In this document: one piece after another, positions 28,145 to 37,058 of the stretch
Layout: each line of letters opens with the position of its first letter
Position numbering within the stretch: position 1 is the stretch's first letter
Assembly (NCBI GenBank): GCA_004020645.1
Contig: SAQL01000007.1
Location: 186,001-250,000, forward strand
Direction: 5' to 3'
Origin: Mesorhizobium sp.
Lineage (GTDB): Bacteria > Pseudomonadota > Alphaproteobacteria > Rhizobiales > Rhizobiaceae
DNA: 64,000 bases
Position numbers and translations under genes: made by a program
Notes under the pieces: model-generated
The model's input: only the letters and a program-made list of their open reading frames with translations
Told to the model about the DNA's origin: nothing
Database searches by the model: none

Positions 28145-28615
28145 TCATTCGTCGGCGTCGATCTCATCATCGACGAGAACCATCTCGCCGTTCGAGAGGT
28201 TCGCCTCGACGCGGGCGAGCAGCTTGAACAACGCCTTCTGGTCCTTTTTATCGAGACCCTTCAGCGCCTGCTTCTCGGTCTTCTTCACCGATTTCTCGAT
28301 GGCGTGGATGATTTCGCGGCCAGTGTCGGTCAGGAAGATATGGGCCTGGCGGGCATCGGCGGCAGAGGCACGCTTTTCCAGAAAGCCCTGCGCCTGCAGC
28401 CGATTGATCGTCTTGGTGATGGTCGGCGGGCGCACACCGAGGCGGCCGGCGAGATTGCCGGGCGTCTGCCCGTCCTCCCGGTCAAGCGCCAGCATGATCT
28501 GGTCCTGGCCGGCATAGAAGCCGTGCGTCAGAAGCCGCGCGGCGAGTGCCGTACGCGCCAGCCGCGCCGCCGAATGCAGCCGGCTCATTGTCGCAGTCTT
28601 GTCCGCCTTGGCCAT
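28145..28615 (-). CDS. MarR-family transcriptional regulator
   Basis: 156 residues from the ATG at 28615 (GAGGG seven bases upstream). Winged helix: GQTPGNLAGRLGVRPPTITK is the recognition region, then TINRLQAQGFLEKRASAADA and ARQAHIFLTDTGRE form the wing. The C-terminal helices end in an acidic LVDDEIDADE. Its target is not obvious. An AT-rich stretch (about 28755-28785) in the 221-bp gap upstream would hold its promoter. Confidence 0.9.
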   Translation of the reverse strand: MAKADKTATMSRLHSAARLARTALAARLLTHGFYAGQDQIMLALDREDGQTPGNLAGRLGVRPPTITKTINRLQAQGFLEKRASAADARQAHIFLTDTGREIIHAIEKSVKKTEKQALKGLDKKDQKALFKLLARVEANLSNGEMVLVDDEIDADE

Positions 28616-28836
28616 GGTCATCCCTCTTCGGGCCGAACCGGTGCGGACAGCATAGAGGCAACCGCCCGGTTGGCAATCGACGATCAATCAGATCCGGCTT
28701 GGCAAAATAGCTTTGCCGGCAAGCAATGCGATGCCCGCCGTGGCTAATGCCAGAAGTTTATTTCAGTTAGATGACAAACGACTTTTCAGTGCAGGTGGAA
28801 GCTTTCCGCAGGAGCGACGCACACGCGAAACGAGAC

Positions 28837-29568
28837 TCATGCAGCCTTTACTGCGACGATCATCAGGGCCTGATAGGCGTCCGCCATCTCGCGCAGCGCC
28901 GCCTGCGATAGCGGCCCGGCGCGCCGCGCGATGCCGTCCCTGGCATTCGACGTATCCCGCCTGCCGGACCGGTCGGTGTAGGGCGCGACAGTGGTGAATA
29001 TCTGCTCGCTCAGGCTGTCGGGGAAAAACAGCTGGCCGGTCATCACCGAATTGTCATCGGGGAAGACCTTGAAGTGGATGTGGGTGGTGCGGCCGCGATA
29101 CCAGCCGGGATAGATGGTGGTGAACGAGACGATGCCGGTGTCATCCGCCTTCTGCCAGCCGCGCAGAAAACTCTGGCCTGACGTATCGACATCCTGGCCG
29201 TCGCCTTGTCCCGGATAGCCCGAATAATGCCCTTGCGCGTCGCAATGCCAGATGTCGACGCGCGCGCCGGCAAGCGGCCGGCAGGCCGCGTCGACGACCT
29301 GCAGCCGCACATTGAGGCCAATGCCCGATTTGCCTTCGGTGATATCGGCGCGTTCGAGCTTCGGGTCGAAATAGAACGGCCCCTCGGTCGCTTCCGGCGT
29401 GATCGCGCAGACGCCGGCACCGCTATCGAACAGGGCAAGCCCGGCATAGGGCGAGGCCTGCTGAGCCATCGCGATGCCCGGCAGAAAGACGCCGCCGCCC
29501 GCGCTGACGGCAATGAGGCCGAGCGCCTGACGCCGGCTCAAAGGCAAGGAGGACGGTTTGTCGGACAT
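28837..29568 (-). CDS. exported intradiol-dioxygenase-like protein
   Basis: 243 residues from the ATG at 29568 (AGAGG upstream). The N-terminus carries a twin-arginine motif (LSRRQALGLIAVSAGG) and a cleavage site near AMAQ, so it is exported folded. The core resembles the catalytic domain of protocatechuate/catechol intradiol dioxygenases: EATEGPFYFDP, VDIWHCDAQGHYSGYPG, then IVSFTTIYPGWYRGRTTHIH. The Tyr, Tyr, His, His iron ligands of the family are identifiable. Exported members exist in many bacteria without a defined substrate. It is divergent from the CobW-like gene; no aromatic-degradation genes flank it. Confidence 0.88.
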   Translation of the reverse strand: MSDKPSSLPLSRRQALGLIAVSAGGGVFLPGIAMAQQASPYAGLALFDSGAGVCAITPEATEGPFYFDPKLERADITEGKSGIGLNVRLQVVDAACRPLAGARVDIWHCDAQGHYSGYPGQGDGQDVDTSGQSFLRGWQKADDTGIVSFTTIYPGWYRGRTTHIHFKVFPDDNSVMTGQLFFPDSLSEQIFTTVAPYTDRSGRRDTSNARDGIARRAGPLSQAALREMADAYQALMIVAVKAA

Positions 29569-29766
29569 CCGGCACCTCTTCTGGTTCTTTTGAGCAAGCG
29601 ACCTTGCTCTTAATCTAGGCAGTGAGACCCGCCAGCGCCAATGAAAGTCCAGCGATGTTGGGAAAGTCCGGCAATGTTGGCGACCTGTTTGGCCCATCGG
29701 TTTGCCGCGTGCAAAAGCACGGCGCACATCCTATATGGAACCAACAATCCCTTTTCGAGGCCCAAT

Positions 29767-30825
29767 ATGAGCGATGCACAGACGACGCAGATCCCCGTAA
29801 CCGTTCTCACCGGCTATCTCGGCGCCGGCAAGACGACGCTGCTCAACCGCATCCTTTCGGAAAACCACGGCAAGCGCTACGCCGTCATCGTCAATGAATT
29901 CGGCGAGATCGGCATCGACAACGAACTGATCGTGGAATCCGACGAGGAAATCTATGAGATGAACAATGGCTGCGTCTGCTGCACGGTGCGCGGCGACCTG
30001 ATCCGCGTCGTCGAAGGCCTGATGCGCCGGCCAGGCCGCTTCGACGCCATCGTGGTCGAGACGACCGGCCTCGCCGATCCGGTGCCGGTGGCGCAGACCT
30101 TCTTCATGGACGACGATGTGCGCTCCAAGACCAGGCTCGACGCGGTGGTGGTGCTGGTCGACGCCAAGCACCTGCCGTTGCGGCTGAAGGATTCCCGCGA
30201 AGCCGAGGACCAGATCGCCTTTGCCGACGTCGTCGTGCTCAACAAGACCGATCTCGTCACGCCGGAGGAACTGAGCAAGGTCGAGGCGACGATCCGCGCG
30301 ATCAACCCGGCGGCCAAGATCCATCGCACCACTCGCGCCGGCCTGGCGCTGTCCGAGGTGCTCGACCGCGGCGCCTTCGATCTTTCGCGGGCGCTGGAGA
30401 ACGACCCGCATTTCCTCGATGCGCATGACGACCACGATCAACATCACGACCATCAAGATCATGACGGGCATCATCACCATGACGGGCACGACCACCATCA
30501 TCACGCACACGCTTCCGATATCCATGACGTGACGGTACAGTCGGTGTCGCTACGCGGCGGCGAGATGGACCCGAAGAAGTTCTTCCCGTGGATCGAGAAG
30601 ATCACCCAGATGGAAGGCCCGAACATCCTGCGGCTGAAGGGCATCATTGCGCTCAAGGGCGATGACGAGCGCTATGTTATCCAGGGCGTGCACATGATCA
30701 TCGAGGGCGACCACCAGCGCGCCTGGAAGGACGGCGAGAAGCACGAGAGCCGGCTGGTGTTCATCGGCCGCGAGCTCGATGCCGAGCGGCTGAAGAAGAG
30801 TTTTGACGCCTGCCAGGCCGCTTGA
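29767..30825 (+). CDS. COG0523 (CobW/ZNG1-like) metallochaperone GTPase
   Basis: 352 residues from the ATG at 29767. G3E GTPase: the Walker A is GYLGAGKTT (residues 16-24), the metal-binding GCVCC motif is near residue 68-72 and the guanine-specificity NKTD near 160. A His/Asp-rich stretch fills about residues 218-252 ([20 protein letters not shown]). The C-terminal CobW_C domain starts about residue 260. These proteins insert zinc or cobalt into client proteins. The following WD40 gene lies ~260 bp downstream on the same strand. No Zur-type operator was recognised upstream. Confidence 0.93.
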   Translation: MSDAQTTQIPVTVLTGYLGAGKTTLLNRILSENHGKRYAVIVNEFGEIGIDNELIVESDEEIYEMNNGCVCCTVRGDLIRVVEGLMRRPGRFDAIVVETTGLADPVPVAQTFFMDDDVRSKTRLDAVVVLVDAKHLPLRLKDSREAEDQIAFADVVVLNKTDLVTPEELSKVEATIRAINPAAKIHRTTRAGLALSEVLDRGAFDLSRALENDPHFLDAHDDHDQHHDHQDHDGHHHHDGHDHHHHAHASDIHDVTVQSVSLRGGEMDPKKFFPWIEKITQMEGPNILRLKGIIALKGDDERYVIQGVHMIIEGDHQRAWKDGEKHESRLVFIGRELDAERLKKSFDACQAA

Positions 30826-30862
30826 TTTCCAGGCCTTATAACGCTAGCGCTGCCGCTTCTTT

Positions 30863-31008
30863 CCTTCTCCCCTTGCGGGAGAAGGTGGCCGAGCGAAGCT
30901 CGGTCGGATGAGGGGTGTTCCAGCTTGGCAACGACGGCACTCCGTCCAGCACCCCTCAACCGTCTTGGCGCTGCGCGCCAATCCACCTTCTCCCACAAGG
31001 GGAGAAGG
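30863..31008. repeat. bipartite palindromic element, family C copy 1
   Basis: About 146 bp. One end reads CCTTCTCCCCTTGCGGGAGA and the other is its inverted relative, CTTCTCCCACAAGGGGAGAA. Each end has a small hairpin followed by GGTGG..GGATGAGGGG or its complement. Relatives occur at 44694-44839, 58477-58559 and, in altered form, inside xdhC (41905-42048). It occupies most of the gap between the GTPase and the WD40 gene. Confidence 0.85.
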
Positions 31009-31086
31009 AAAGCTGCACCTACCCGCGCTGGCGGCTCCCGCGCGGGGGTAGACGACCAGCCGAAATCTCGAATGGAATAGTCTCTC

Positions 31087-32061
31087 ATGCCCACAGTCGC
31101 CCCGCTTGATCTCGATGGCCATTGCGTCGCCGCCGTCTTCCTTGGCGACGTACCGCATTTCGCACTAGCCGACGGCACAATCCATCGGCTGGACCATGGC
31201 CACAAGACGGCGCAGGCTAATGACGGGCTGCTCGCCGCCTTCCACGATGCGGCCAACGACCGGCTGATCACCGGCGGCGAGGACGGCAAGATTTTTTCCG
31301 TTACCGCCGGCGGCAATGCGGCAGAATTGGCAAGCGCCGGGAAAAAATGGATCACCAGCGTCGCGGCTGGACCACAAGGCGCCGTCGCCTATGCCTCCGG
31401 CAAGATCGCCTTTGTGCGCTTTGCCGACGGCAAGACTAAGGAATTCATGCATCCGCGTTCGGTCGAGGGGCTGGCGTTCTCGCCCAAGGGCATGCGCTTT
31501 GGTGTCGCCCGCTACAATGGCGCGACGCTGCATTTCCCGGCGGCGGACGGGAAGCCGGTCGAGCTGGAATGGGCCGGCGCCCATACCGGCATCACCTTCT
31601 CGCCCGATGGCGCCTTCCTCGTCACCACCATGCAGAAGAACGCGCTGCATGGCTGGAAGCTGGCCGACGGCAAGCACATGCGCATGAGCGGCTATCCCGG
31701 TAAAGTCAAAAGCCTGTCGTGGAGCGCCAGGGGAAAATGGCTGGCCAGTTCCGGCGCGCCGGCGGCGATCGTCTGGCCTTTTTCGGGCAAGGACGGGCCC
31801 GTTGGCAAGGCGCCGCTGGAGCTCGGTACGCGCGGCAACGCCATGGTGACCTCGGTCGCCTGCCATCCAAGCCAGGAGGTCGTCGCCGTCGGCTATGACG
31901 ACGGCATGGTGATGGCGGTGCGTTTCGCTGACGCCAAAGAGGTGCTTCTGCGCCGACCGGGCAAGGGCGCCATCACCTCGATGATGTGGGATAGGGAAGA
32001 ACGCCGCGTCGCCTTCGGCAGTACCGCCGGCGATTGCGGCGTCATCGATATTTCGGCCTAG
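31087..32061 (+). CDS. WD40-repeat beta-propeller protein
   Basis: 324 residues. Several repeats of the form (G/A)HxxxTxxxxSPDGxxLxTxxxDxxLHxWxL are visible, for example AGAHTGITFSPDGAFLVTTM and KVKSLSWSARGKWLASSGAP, spaced about 40 residues apart, so the protein should form a single propeller of about seven blades. No signal peptide, so it is cytoplasmic. Such proteins act as scaffolds. It lies on the same strand just after the COG0523 GTPase, an association I recall from other rhizobia; a role in presenting client proteins to the metallochaperone is speculation. Confidence 0.85.
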   Translation: MPTVAPLDLDGHCVAAVFLGDVPHFALADGTIHRLDHGHKTAQANDGLLAAFHDAANDRLITGGEDGKIFSVTAGGNAAELASAGKKWITSVAAGPQGAVAYASGKIAFVRFADGKTKEFMHPRSVEGLAFSPKGMRFGVARYNGATLHFPAADGKPVELEWAGAHTGITFSPDGAFLVTTMQKNALHGWKLADGKHMRMSGYPGKVKSLSWSARGKWLASSGAPAAIVWPFSGKDGPVGKAPLELGTRGNAMVTSVACHPSQEVVAVGYDDGMVMAVRFADAKEVLLRRPGKGAITSMMWDREERRVAFGSTAGDCGVIDISA

Positions 32062-32137
32062 GGAGTAAGGCAGTAGGGGAGTAAGGCACCTAATCCCCTA
32101 CTGCCCTACTGCCCTACTGCCCTATTCCCCTATTCGA
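32061..32137. repeat. short inverted repeat plus 8-bp tandem repeats
   Basis: GGCAGTAGGGGA (32069-32080) pairs with TCCCCTACTGCC (32094-32105), forming a 12-bp stem directly after the WD40 stop codon. It is followed by CTACTGCC three times in tandem (32098-32121) and two degenerate copies ending at 32137. The stem could serve as a transcription 3' end; the tandem part looks like slippage expansion. Confidence 0.75.
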
Positions 32138-32159
32138 GTAACGCATGAGAGGGACCTTC

Positions 32160-33542
32160 ATGCATACAATCGACCATTTAAAGACTTCCATCGGCGGCAT
32201 CAGCGCCGCCTGCATCGCCGATCTGCGCGAGACCGAGGCCGAAGCCTTCCGCAAGGCAAGGCCGAAATCGGCAGCCAAGGTCGGCAACGGCCTGCCAGGC
32301 TTCTTCGGCGGCGTGCCGATGCACTGGATGAATGACTGGCCGACGCCGTTTCCTATCCTGGTCGACAGCGCCAGAGGTGCCACCATCACCGATATCGACG
32401 GCAACCGGCTCGACGATTTCTGCCTCGGCGACACCGGCTCAATGTTCGGCCATTCGCCGACGCCGGTCGCGCGCGGCATCCGCCGGCAGGCCGGACGCGG
32501 CCTCACCTACATGCTGCCTTCCGAAGATGCGGTGGCGATCGGCCCGTTGCTGCAACAGCGCTTCGGCCTGCCGTTCTGGCAGATCGCGACGACGGCGACC
32601 GATGCCAACCGCTTTGCGCTGCGCGTCGCCCGCACGATCACCGGCCGGGAAAAGATCCTGGTCTTCAACGGCTGCTATCACGGCTCGGTCGACGAGACGA
32701 TGGTGCGGCTGGTCGACGGCAGACCGGCCAACCGGCCGGGACTGACCGGCGAATTCCGCGACCTGACCCGGACGACCGATGTCATCGAGTTCAACGATGT
32801 GCCGGCACTCGAGGCCGTGCTCCGGGATAAGGATATCGCCTGCGTCATCACCGAGCCAGTGCTGACCAATTCCTGCATGGTGCTACCCGACCCTGGCTTC
32901 CACGAGGCGCTGCGGCGTCTCACCCGCGCGGCCGGCACCCTGCTGCTGATCGACGAGACGCACACGATTTCGACCGGTCCGGGCGGCTACACCGGAAGAC
33001 ACGGCTTGGAGCCGGACCTGTTCGTGCTCGGCAAGCCGATCGCCGGCGGTGTGCCGGCCAGTGTGTGGGGGATGAGCGAAGACGTCGCCACCCGCTATGC
33101 CGACTATATCAGGACCAAGGAACCGGGCTATTCCGGCATGGGCACGACGCTATCGGCCAATCCGCTGCAGTTCGCGGCGATGCGCGCCACGCTCGAAGAA
33201 GTGATGACCGACGGGAATTATGCCCAAATGGACCATCTGGCGCGGCGGCTCGACGCAGGGCTGACCGCCGTCATCGACCGTTATCACCTGCCTTGGCATG
33301 TTGTCCGAGTTGGCGCCCGCGTCGAGTTCATCTGCGCGCCTGGCCCGCTGAGGAATGGCGGCGAGGCGGAAACAGCGCACGCGCCGGCGCTCGAAGCGGC
33401 GATCCATGTCGCGCTGGTCAATCGTGGCGTGCTGATCGCGCCGTTCCATAACATGATGCTGATTTCGCCGGCCACCAGCGCCACCCAGGTCAACCGCCTG
33501 ATCACCGCCTTCGGTGTGGTTGCGGCAAGGCTCGCGGCATGA
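32160..33542 (+). CDS. class III aminotransferase / GSA aminomutase-like
   Basis: 460 residues from the ATG at 32160, chosen because GAGGG lies seven bases upstream; an ATG 15 bp earlier is less favoured. Fold-type I PLP enzyme: the aldehyde-binding GCYHGS segment near residue 178, the DETHTIS segment with the cofactor-binding Asp near 266, and the Schiff-base lysine in LGKPIAGG (Lys292). The overall layout is that of glutamate-1-semialdehyde aminomutase-like transaminases. Thirteen bases downstream is a glutamine-synthetase-like gene, so the pair likely works on one amino compound, perhaps an amine or a polyamine. Confidence 0.88.
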   Translation: MHTIDHLKTSIGGISAACIADLRETEAEAFRKARPKSAAKVGNGLPGFFGGVPMHWMNDWPTPFPILVDSARGATITDIDGNRLDDFCLGDTGSMFGHSPTPVARGIRRQAGRGLTYMLPSEDAVAIGPLLQQRFGLPFWQIATTATDANRFALRVARTITGREKILVFNGCYHGSVDETMVRLVDGRPANRPGLTGEFRDLTRTTDVIEFNDVPALEAVLRDKDIACVITEPVLTNSCMVLPDPGFHEALRRLTRAAGTLLLIDETHTISTGPGGYTGRHGLEPDLFVLGKPIAGGVPASVWGMSEDVATRYADYIRTKEPGYSGMGTTLSANPLQFAAMRATLEEVMTDGNYAQMDHLARRLDAGLTAVIDRYHLPWHVVRVGARVEFICAPGPLRNGGEAETAHAPALEAAIHVALVNRGVLIAPFHNMMLISPATSATQVNRLITAFGVVAARLAA

Positions 33543-33555
33543 GACAAGCTTGCAC

Positions 33556-34977
33556 ATGAGAGAAGCGCACAAGCAAACTTTGAACGCCATCATCGCCTCC
33601 CCTTCGGGCTCGACGCCCGCCGAGGCGCAAACGTTTCTCGACGCCTATCCCGAGATCGAAGCGTTCGACATCGTGCTGACCGACGCCAATGGCGTCGGGC
33701 GTGGCAAGATCGTGCGCCGGCACGAACTGATGAGCATCTTCGAGGGCGGCCGGCACATGCCGATCTCGATCCTCGGCCTCGACATTACCGGCGAGGACGT
33801 GCATGAGACTGGGCTGATCTGGACGACCGGCGACGGCGATCTCAGAGCATGGCCAATTCCCGGTACGCTGGTGCCGCTGTTCGGCACACAGCCGCCGCGC
33901 GGCCAGGTGCTGATGGCGATGTACCATCTCGACGGTCAGCCCATGTCCTCCGACCCGCGGCTGGCGTTAGCCCGTCAGGTGGAGATACTGGCGGCGAAGG
34001 GCCTGCGTCCGGCCGGCGCCTTCGAACTCGAATTCTTCCTGCTCGCCAACGAGCGCGACGCCGACGGCAAGGTGCAACCGGCGCACGCAGTGCTCGACGG
34101 CCGACGCTCGGCCAAGACCGAGGTCTATTCCGTCGACCATCTGCACGGCATGGAGCCGCTGTTTTCCGACATCTATGCCGCGGCCAAGGTGCAAGGCATC
34201 CCGGCCGAGACGGTCATTTCCGAATATGCGCCCGGCCAATACGAGTTGACGCTGAACTACCGCCAGGACGTGATCCGCGCGGCCGACGACCTCGTGATGC
34301 TGAAGCGGCTGGTGCGGGCACAGGCGCGCCGCCACGGCGTCACCGCTTGCTTCATGGCCAAGCCGATCGAGAAATATGCCGGCTCCGGCATGCATTTCCA
34401 TGTCTCGCTGCAGGACAAGGCCGGCAAGAACATCTTCACTGAGGCCAGCGGCGAGTCTTGGTCCTTGCCGCTGCTGCGCGGACTGGGCGGCCTCATCCAG
34501 ACCATGGCCGAATCGATGCTGGTGTTTGCACCGCACGCCAATTCGTGGCGGCGCTTTGTTTCGCAATCCTATGCACCGGTGGCGCCGACCTGGGGCGTCA
34601 ACAACCGCTCGGTGGCATTGCGTGTGCCGGCAGGTGATGCGAAAAACCGGCGCATCGAGCACCGGCCGTCGGGCGTCGACGCCAACCCTTATCTGGTGGC
34701 GGCAACCGTGCTGGCCGGCATCACTAAGGGCCTCGACGAGGGCCTCGATCCCGGCCCCGAAACCACCGGCAATGGCTACGAATCAGCAATCACGCGCACC
34801 ACCATGCCGGTGGACTGGCGCGCCGCGATCGAGGCGGCAAGGGCTTCGACATTCCTCAAAGGGGCACTGGGAGAAGACCTGCACCGGACATTCGTGGCAA
34901 TCAAGCAATCCGAATATCTGCGGGTGGCGCGCACGGTCAGCGAACTGGATTATCACCTCTATCTGCACGAGGTGTAA
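33556..34977 (+). CDS. glutamine-synthetase-like ligase (gamma-glutamylpolyamine type)
   Basis: 473 residues from the ATG at 33556, which has no clear ribosome-binding site, so coupling with the preceding gene is possible. The active-site strands are recognisable: GAFELEFFL, SEYAPGQYELTLNY, GSGMHFHVSLQD (the ATP/metal His), and NNRSVALRVP with RIEHRPSGVDANPYLVAATV at the C-terminus. The lack of the adenylylation-loop Tyr context and the short form fit the PuuA/GlnT-like branch, which glutamylates amines rather than ammonia. Together with the aminotransferase it suggests amine or polyamine catabolism. Confidence 0.88.
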   Translation: MREAHKQTLNAIIASPSGSTPAEAQTFLDAYPEIEAFDIVLTDANGVGRGKIVRRHELMSIFEGGRHMPISILGLDITGEDVHETGLIWTTGDGDLRAWPIPGTLVPLFGTQPPRGQVLMAMYHLDGQPMSSDPRLALARQVEILAAKGLRPAGAFELEFFLLANERDADGKVQPAHAVLDGRRSAKTEVYSVDHLHGMEPLFSDIYAAAKVQGIPAETVISEYAPGQYELTLNYRQDVIRAADDLVMLKRLVRAQARRHGVTACFMAKPIEKYAGSGMHFHVSLQDKAGKNIFTEASGESWSLPLLRGLGGLIQTMAESMLVFAPHANSWRRFVSQSYAPVAPTWGVNNRSVALRVPAGDAKNRRIEHRPSGVDANPYLVAATVLAGITKGLDEGLDPGPETTGNGYESAITRTTMPVDWRAAIEAARASTFLKGALGEDLHRTFVAIKQSEYLRVARTVSELDYHLYLHEV

Positions 34978-35098
34978 CGCGATCGCATCGCCGGTCATTC
35001 TCCCAGCGAATGCCTGGGTCCGGGCAATTTGAAGGAACCTTTCCGGGGTTTCGCTCATTCCGCATCTGATCGCAGCAGCGGACAAGGCCGCATCAGCC

Positions 35099-35791
35099 AT
35101 GATTGCCAGGATGCAGACAACTCCCGCGCCACACCACGCCAAGGTGCAGGCAAAACGCTGGCCCAACCGTGAATTGCCTGAGACGGCGGAAGACGATGGC
35201 GCAAGCACCATTCCCGAACTCAGCGAAGTGGCGAAAGCCTGCCGTCGCTGTCCGCTGTGGCGCAACGCGACCCAGACCGTGTTCGGCGAAGGGCCTGATA
35301 ACGCCAAGGTGATCTTCGTCGGTGAACAGCCTGGCGACCAGGAGGATCTGGCCGGCAAACCTTTCGTCGGGCCGGCCGGCAAGGTCTTCGACGCCATCCT
35401 GGAGGACGCCGGCGTCGATCGGCTGAAAGTCTATGTCACCAATGCGGTCAAGCATTTCAAATTCGAGCCGCGCGGCAAGCGGCGCATCCACTCCAAGCCG
35501 AATGCCGGCGAAGTGCAGGCCTGCCGATGGTGGCTCGACAAGGAGCTCGATCTGATAAAGCCCAATCTGGCGGTGGCGCTCGGCGCAACGGCTGCGCAGT
35601 CTCTGCTTGGCAAAGTTGTGCCGATCATGAAGATGCGCGGCGCGGTCGTGACGCGGGACGACGGCTTGCCTGTGTTCGTCACCATCCACCCATCCTTTAT
35701 CCTGCGCATCCGCGAGCCGGCGGACAAACAGGCCGAGCGCGAGCGGTTCCTGCAGGAAATGAAGGCGGTGAAAAAGCTGATGGCCGCCTGA
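35099..35791 (+). CDS. udgX: UdgX-type uracil-DNA-binding protein
   Basis: 230 residues; Met5 is an alternative start. Uracil-DNA glycosylase superfamily, family 4-like: motif A GEQPGDQED (residues 75-83), motif B HPS (197-199) and the N-terminal ACRRCPLW cysteines (48 and 51). The diagnostic feature is the loop GKRRIHSKP (126-134): in mycobacterial UdgX the KRRIH histidine forms a covalent bond with the deoxyribose after uracil excision, which traps the protein on the DNA. That His is present here (His131). The segment NAVKHFKF replaces the cysteine-bearing NVVKC of ordinary family 4 enzymes. It is a single gene with no repair partner beside it. Confidence 0.88.
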   Translation: MIARMQTTPAPHHAKVQAKRWPNRELPETAEDDGASTIPELSEVAKACRRCPLWRNATQTVFGEGPDNAKVIFVGEQPGDQEDLAGKPFVGPAGKVFDAILEDAGVDRLKVYVTNAVKHFKFEPRGKRRIHSKPNAGEVQACRWWLDKELDLIKPNLAVALGATAAQSLLGKVVPIMKMRGAVVTRDDGLPVFVTIHPSFILRIREPADKQAERERFLQEMKAVKKLMAA

Positions 35792-35792
35792 G

Positions 35793-37058
35793 CTATTTGA
35801 TCAGTATCGCCCGGAGATCATTGACGTTCGTCCCGGTCGGGCCAGGCACGAAGAGATCGCCGACGGCGTTGAATCCCGTCCAGGCATTGTTGCCGGCAAG
35901 CATCGCCTTGGCATCGACGCCTGCCGCCCGCATCCGCGAAACCGTCGAACCGTCGGCGAAGGCGCCGGCATTGTTTTCCGAACCGTCGATGCCATCGGTG
36001 TCTGCGGCTAGTGCATTGATGCCATCCATACCGCTGATGCCGATGGCGAAGGCGAGCAGAAACTCGCTGTTGCGGCCGCCCTTGCCTTTCGCCCGCAAGG
36101 TGACCGTCGTCTCGCCGCCCGACAGGATCAGCACCGGCTTTGGGAATGGCCGGTTGCGCGTCGCCACCTCGCGCGCGATCGCGGCGTGGACACCGCCGAC
36201 CTCGCGCGCCTCGCCCTCAATAGAATCGGAGAGGATGACCGCCTCGATACCTTGGCGCCTGGCTTCGGCTGCGGCCGCGTCCAGCGATACGCCGGCCGAG
36301 GCGATCAGATGCACTTCGTTGCGCGAAAAACGCGGATCATCGACGCGCGGCGCATCGGCGGCCGGCGTATTGATATGCGCCATCACCGAAGCCGGCAGCT
36401 TCATGCCATAGGCGGCGATCGATGCCAGCGCCTCTTGGCGACTGCCGGAATCGGGAACGGTCGGACCGGAAGCAACCAGCGCCGGATTGTCGCCCGGAAT
36501 ATCGGAGACCACGAGCGACACCACCTTTGCCGGAAAGGCAGCTGCCGCCAGCCTGCCGCCCTTGATCGTGGAAACATGCTTGCGGATGGTGTTCATGGCG
36601 GCGATCGGTGCGCCGGAGGCAAGCAGCGCCTCGTTGACGGCGATCTCGTCGGCCAGCGTCAGACTTTCGGCAGGCGACGGCAGCAGCGCCGAGCCGCCGC
36701 CTGAGATGAGCGCCACGACCAGATCGTCCGCGGTCAGGCCCTGCACCTTTTCGAGCAGCCGGCGCGAGGCCTCGAGACCGGCGGCATCCGGCACCGGGTG
36801 CGCCGCCTCGATGATCTCGATGCGCTGGCAGGTCGCGCTATAGCCGTAACGGGTGACGATCAGCCCTTCTATCGGCCCGTCCCACACCCTTTCGAAGGCC
36901 GCCGCCATTTGCGCCGAGCCCTTGCCTGCGCCAATGACGATGGTGCGCCCTTTGGGCGTTGCCGGCAGATGATCCCAGATGGTTCTCTGGGGATCGGCGG
37001 CGGCGACGGCGGCATTGAAGATGGCGGTGAGGAAGGGCCTAGGATCGAGCGCGGTCAT
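35793..37058 (-). CDS. glycerate 2-kinase (MOFRL/GckA family)
   Basis: 421 residues. DUF4147/MOFRL glycerate kinase that phosphorylates D-glycerate to 2-phosphoglycerate; older annotations call it hydroxypyruvate reductase (TtuD). The N-terminal GAGKGSAQMAAAFE (near residue 44-57), LISGGGSALLPSP (near 115) and the C-terminal MOFRL block (LILSGGETTVTLRAKGKGGR) are characteristic. Its start overlaps the UPF0303 gene's stop by 4 bp. In this purine-catabolic region it could remove glycerate made from glyoxylate. It ends one base from the convergent udgX stop. Confidence 0.9.
   Translation of the reverse strand: MTALDPRPFLTAIFNAAVAAADPQRTIWDHLPATPKGRTIVIGAGKGSAQMAAAFERVWDGPIEGLIVTRYGYSATCQRIEIIEAAHPVPDAAGLEASRRLLEKVQGLTADDLVVALISGGGSALLPSPAESLTLADEIAVNEALLASGAPIAAMNTIRKHVSTIKGGRLAAAAFPAKVVSLVVSDIPGDNPALVASGPTVPDSGSRQEALASIAAYGMKLPASVMAHINTPAADAPRVDDPRFSRNEVHLIASAGVSLDAAAAEARRQGIEAVILSDSIEGEAREVGGVHAAIAREVATRNRPFPKPVLILSGGETTVTLRAKGKGGRNSEFLLAFAIGISGMDGINALAADTDGIDGSENNAGAFADGSTVSRMRAAGVDAKAMLAGNNAWTGFNAVGDLFVPGPTGTNVNDLRAILIK

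Noticed and set aside
32098..32137. Possible CRISPR-like repeat array
   Set aside because: Units are only 8 bp and directly adjacent, without spacers or cas genes.
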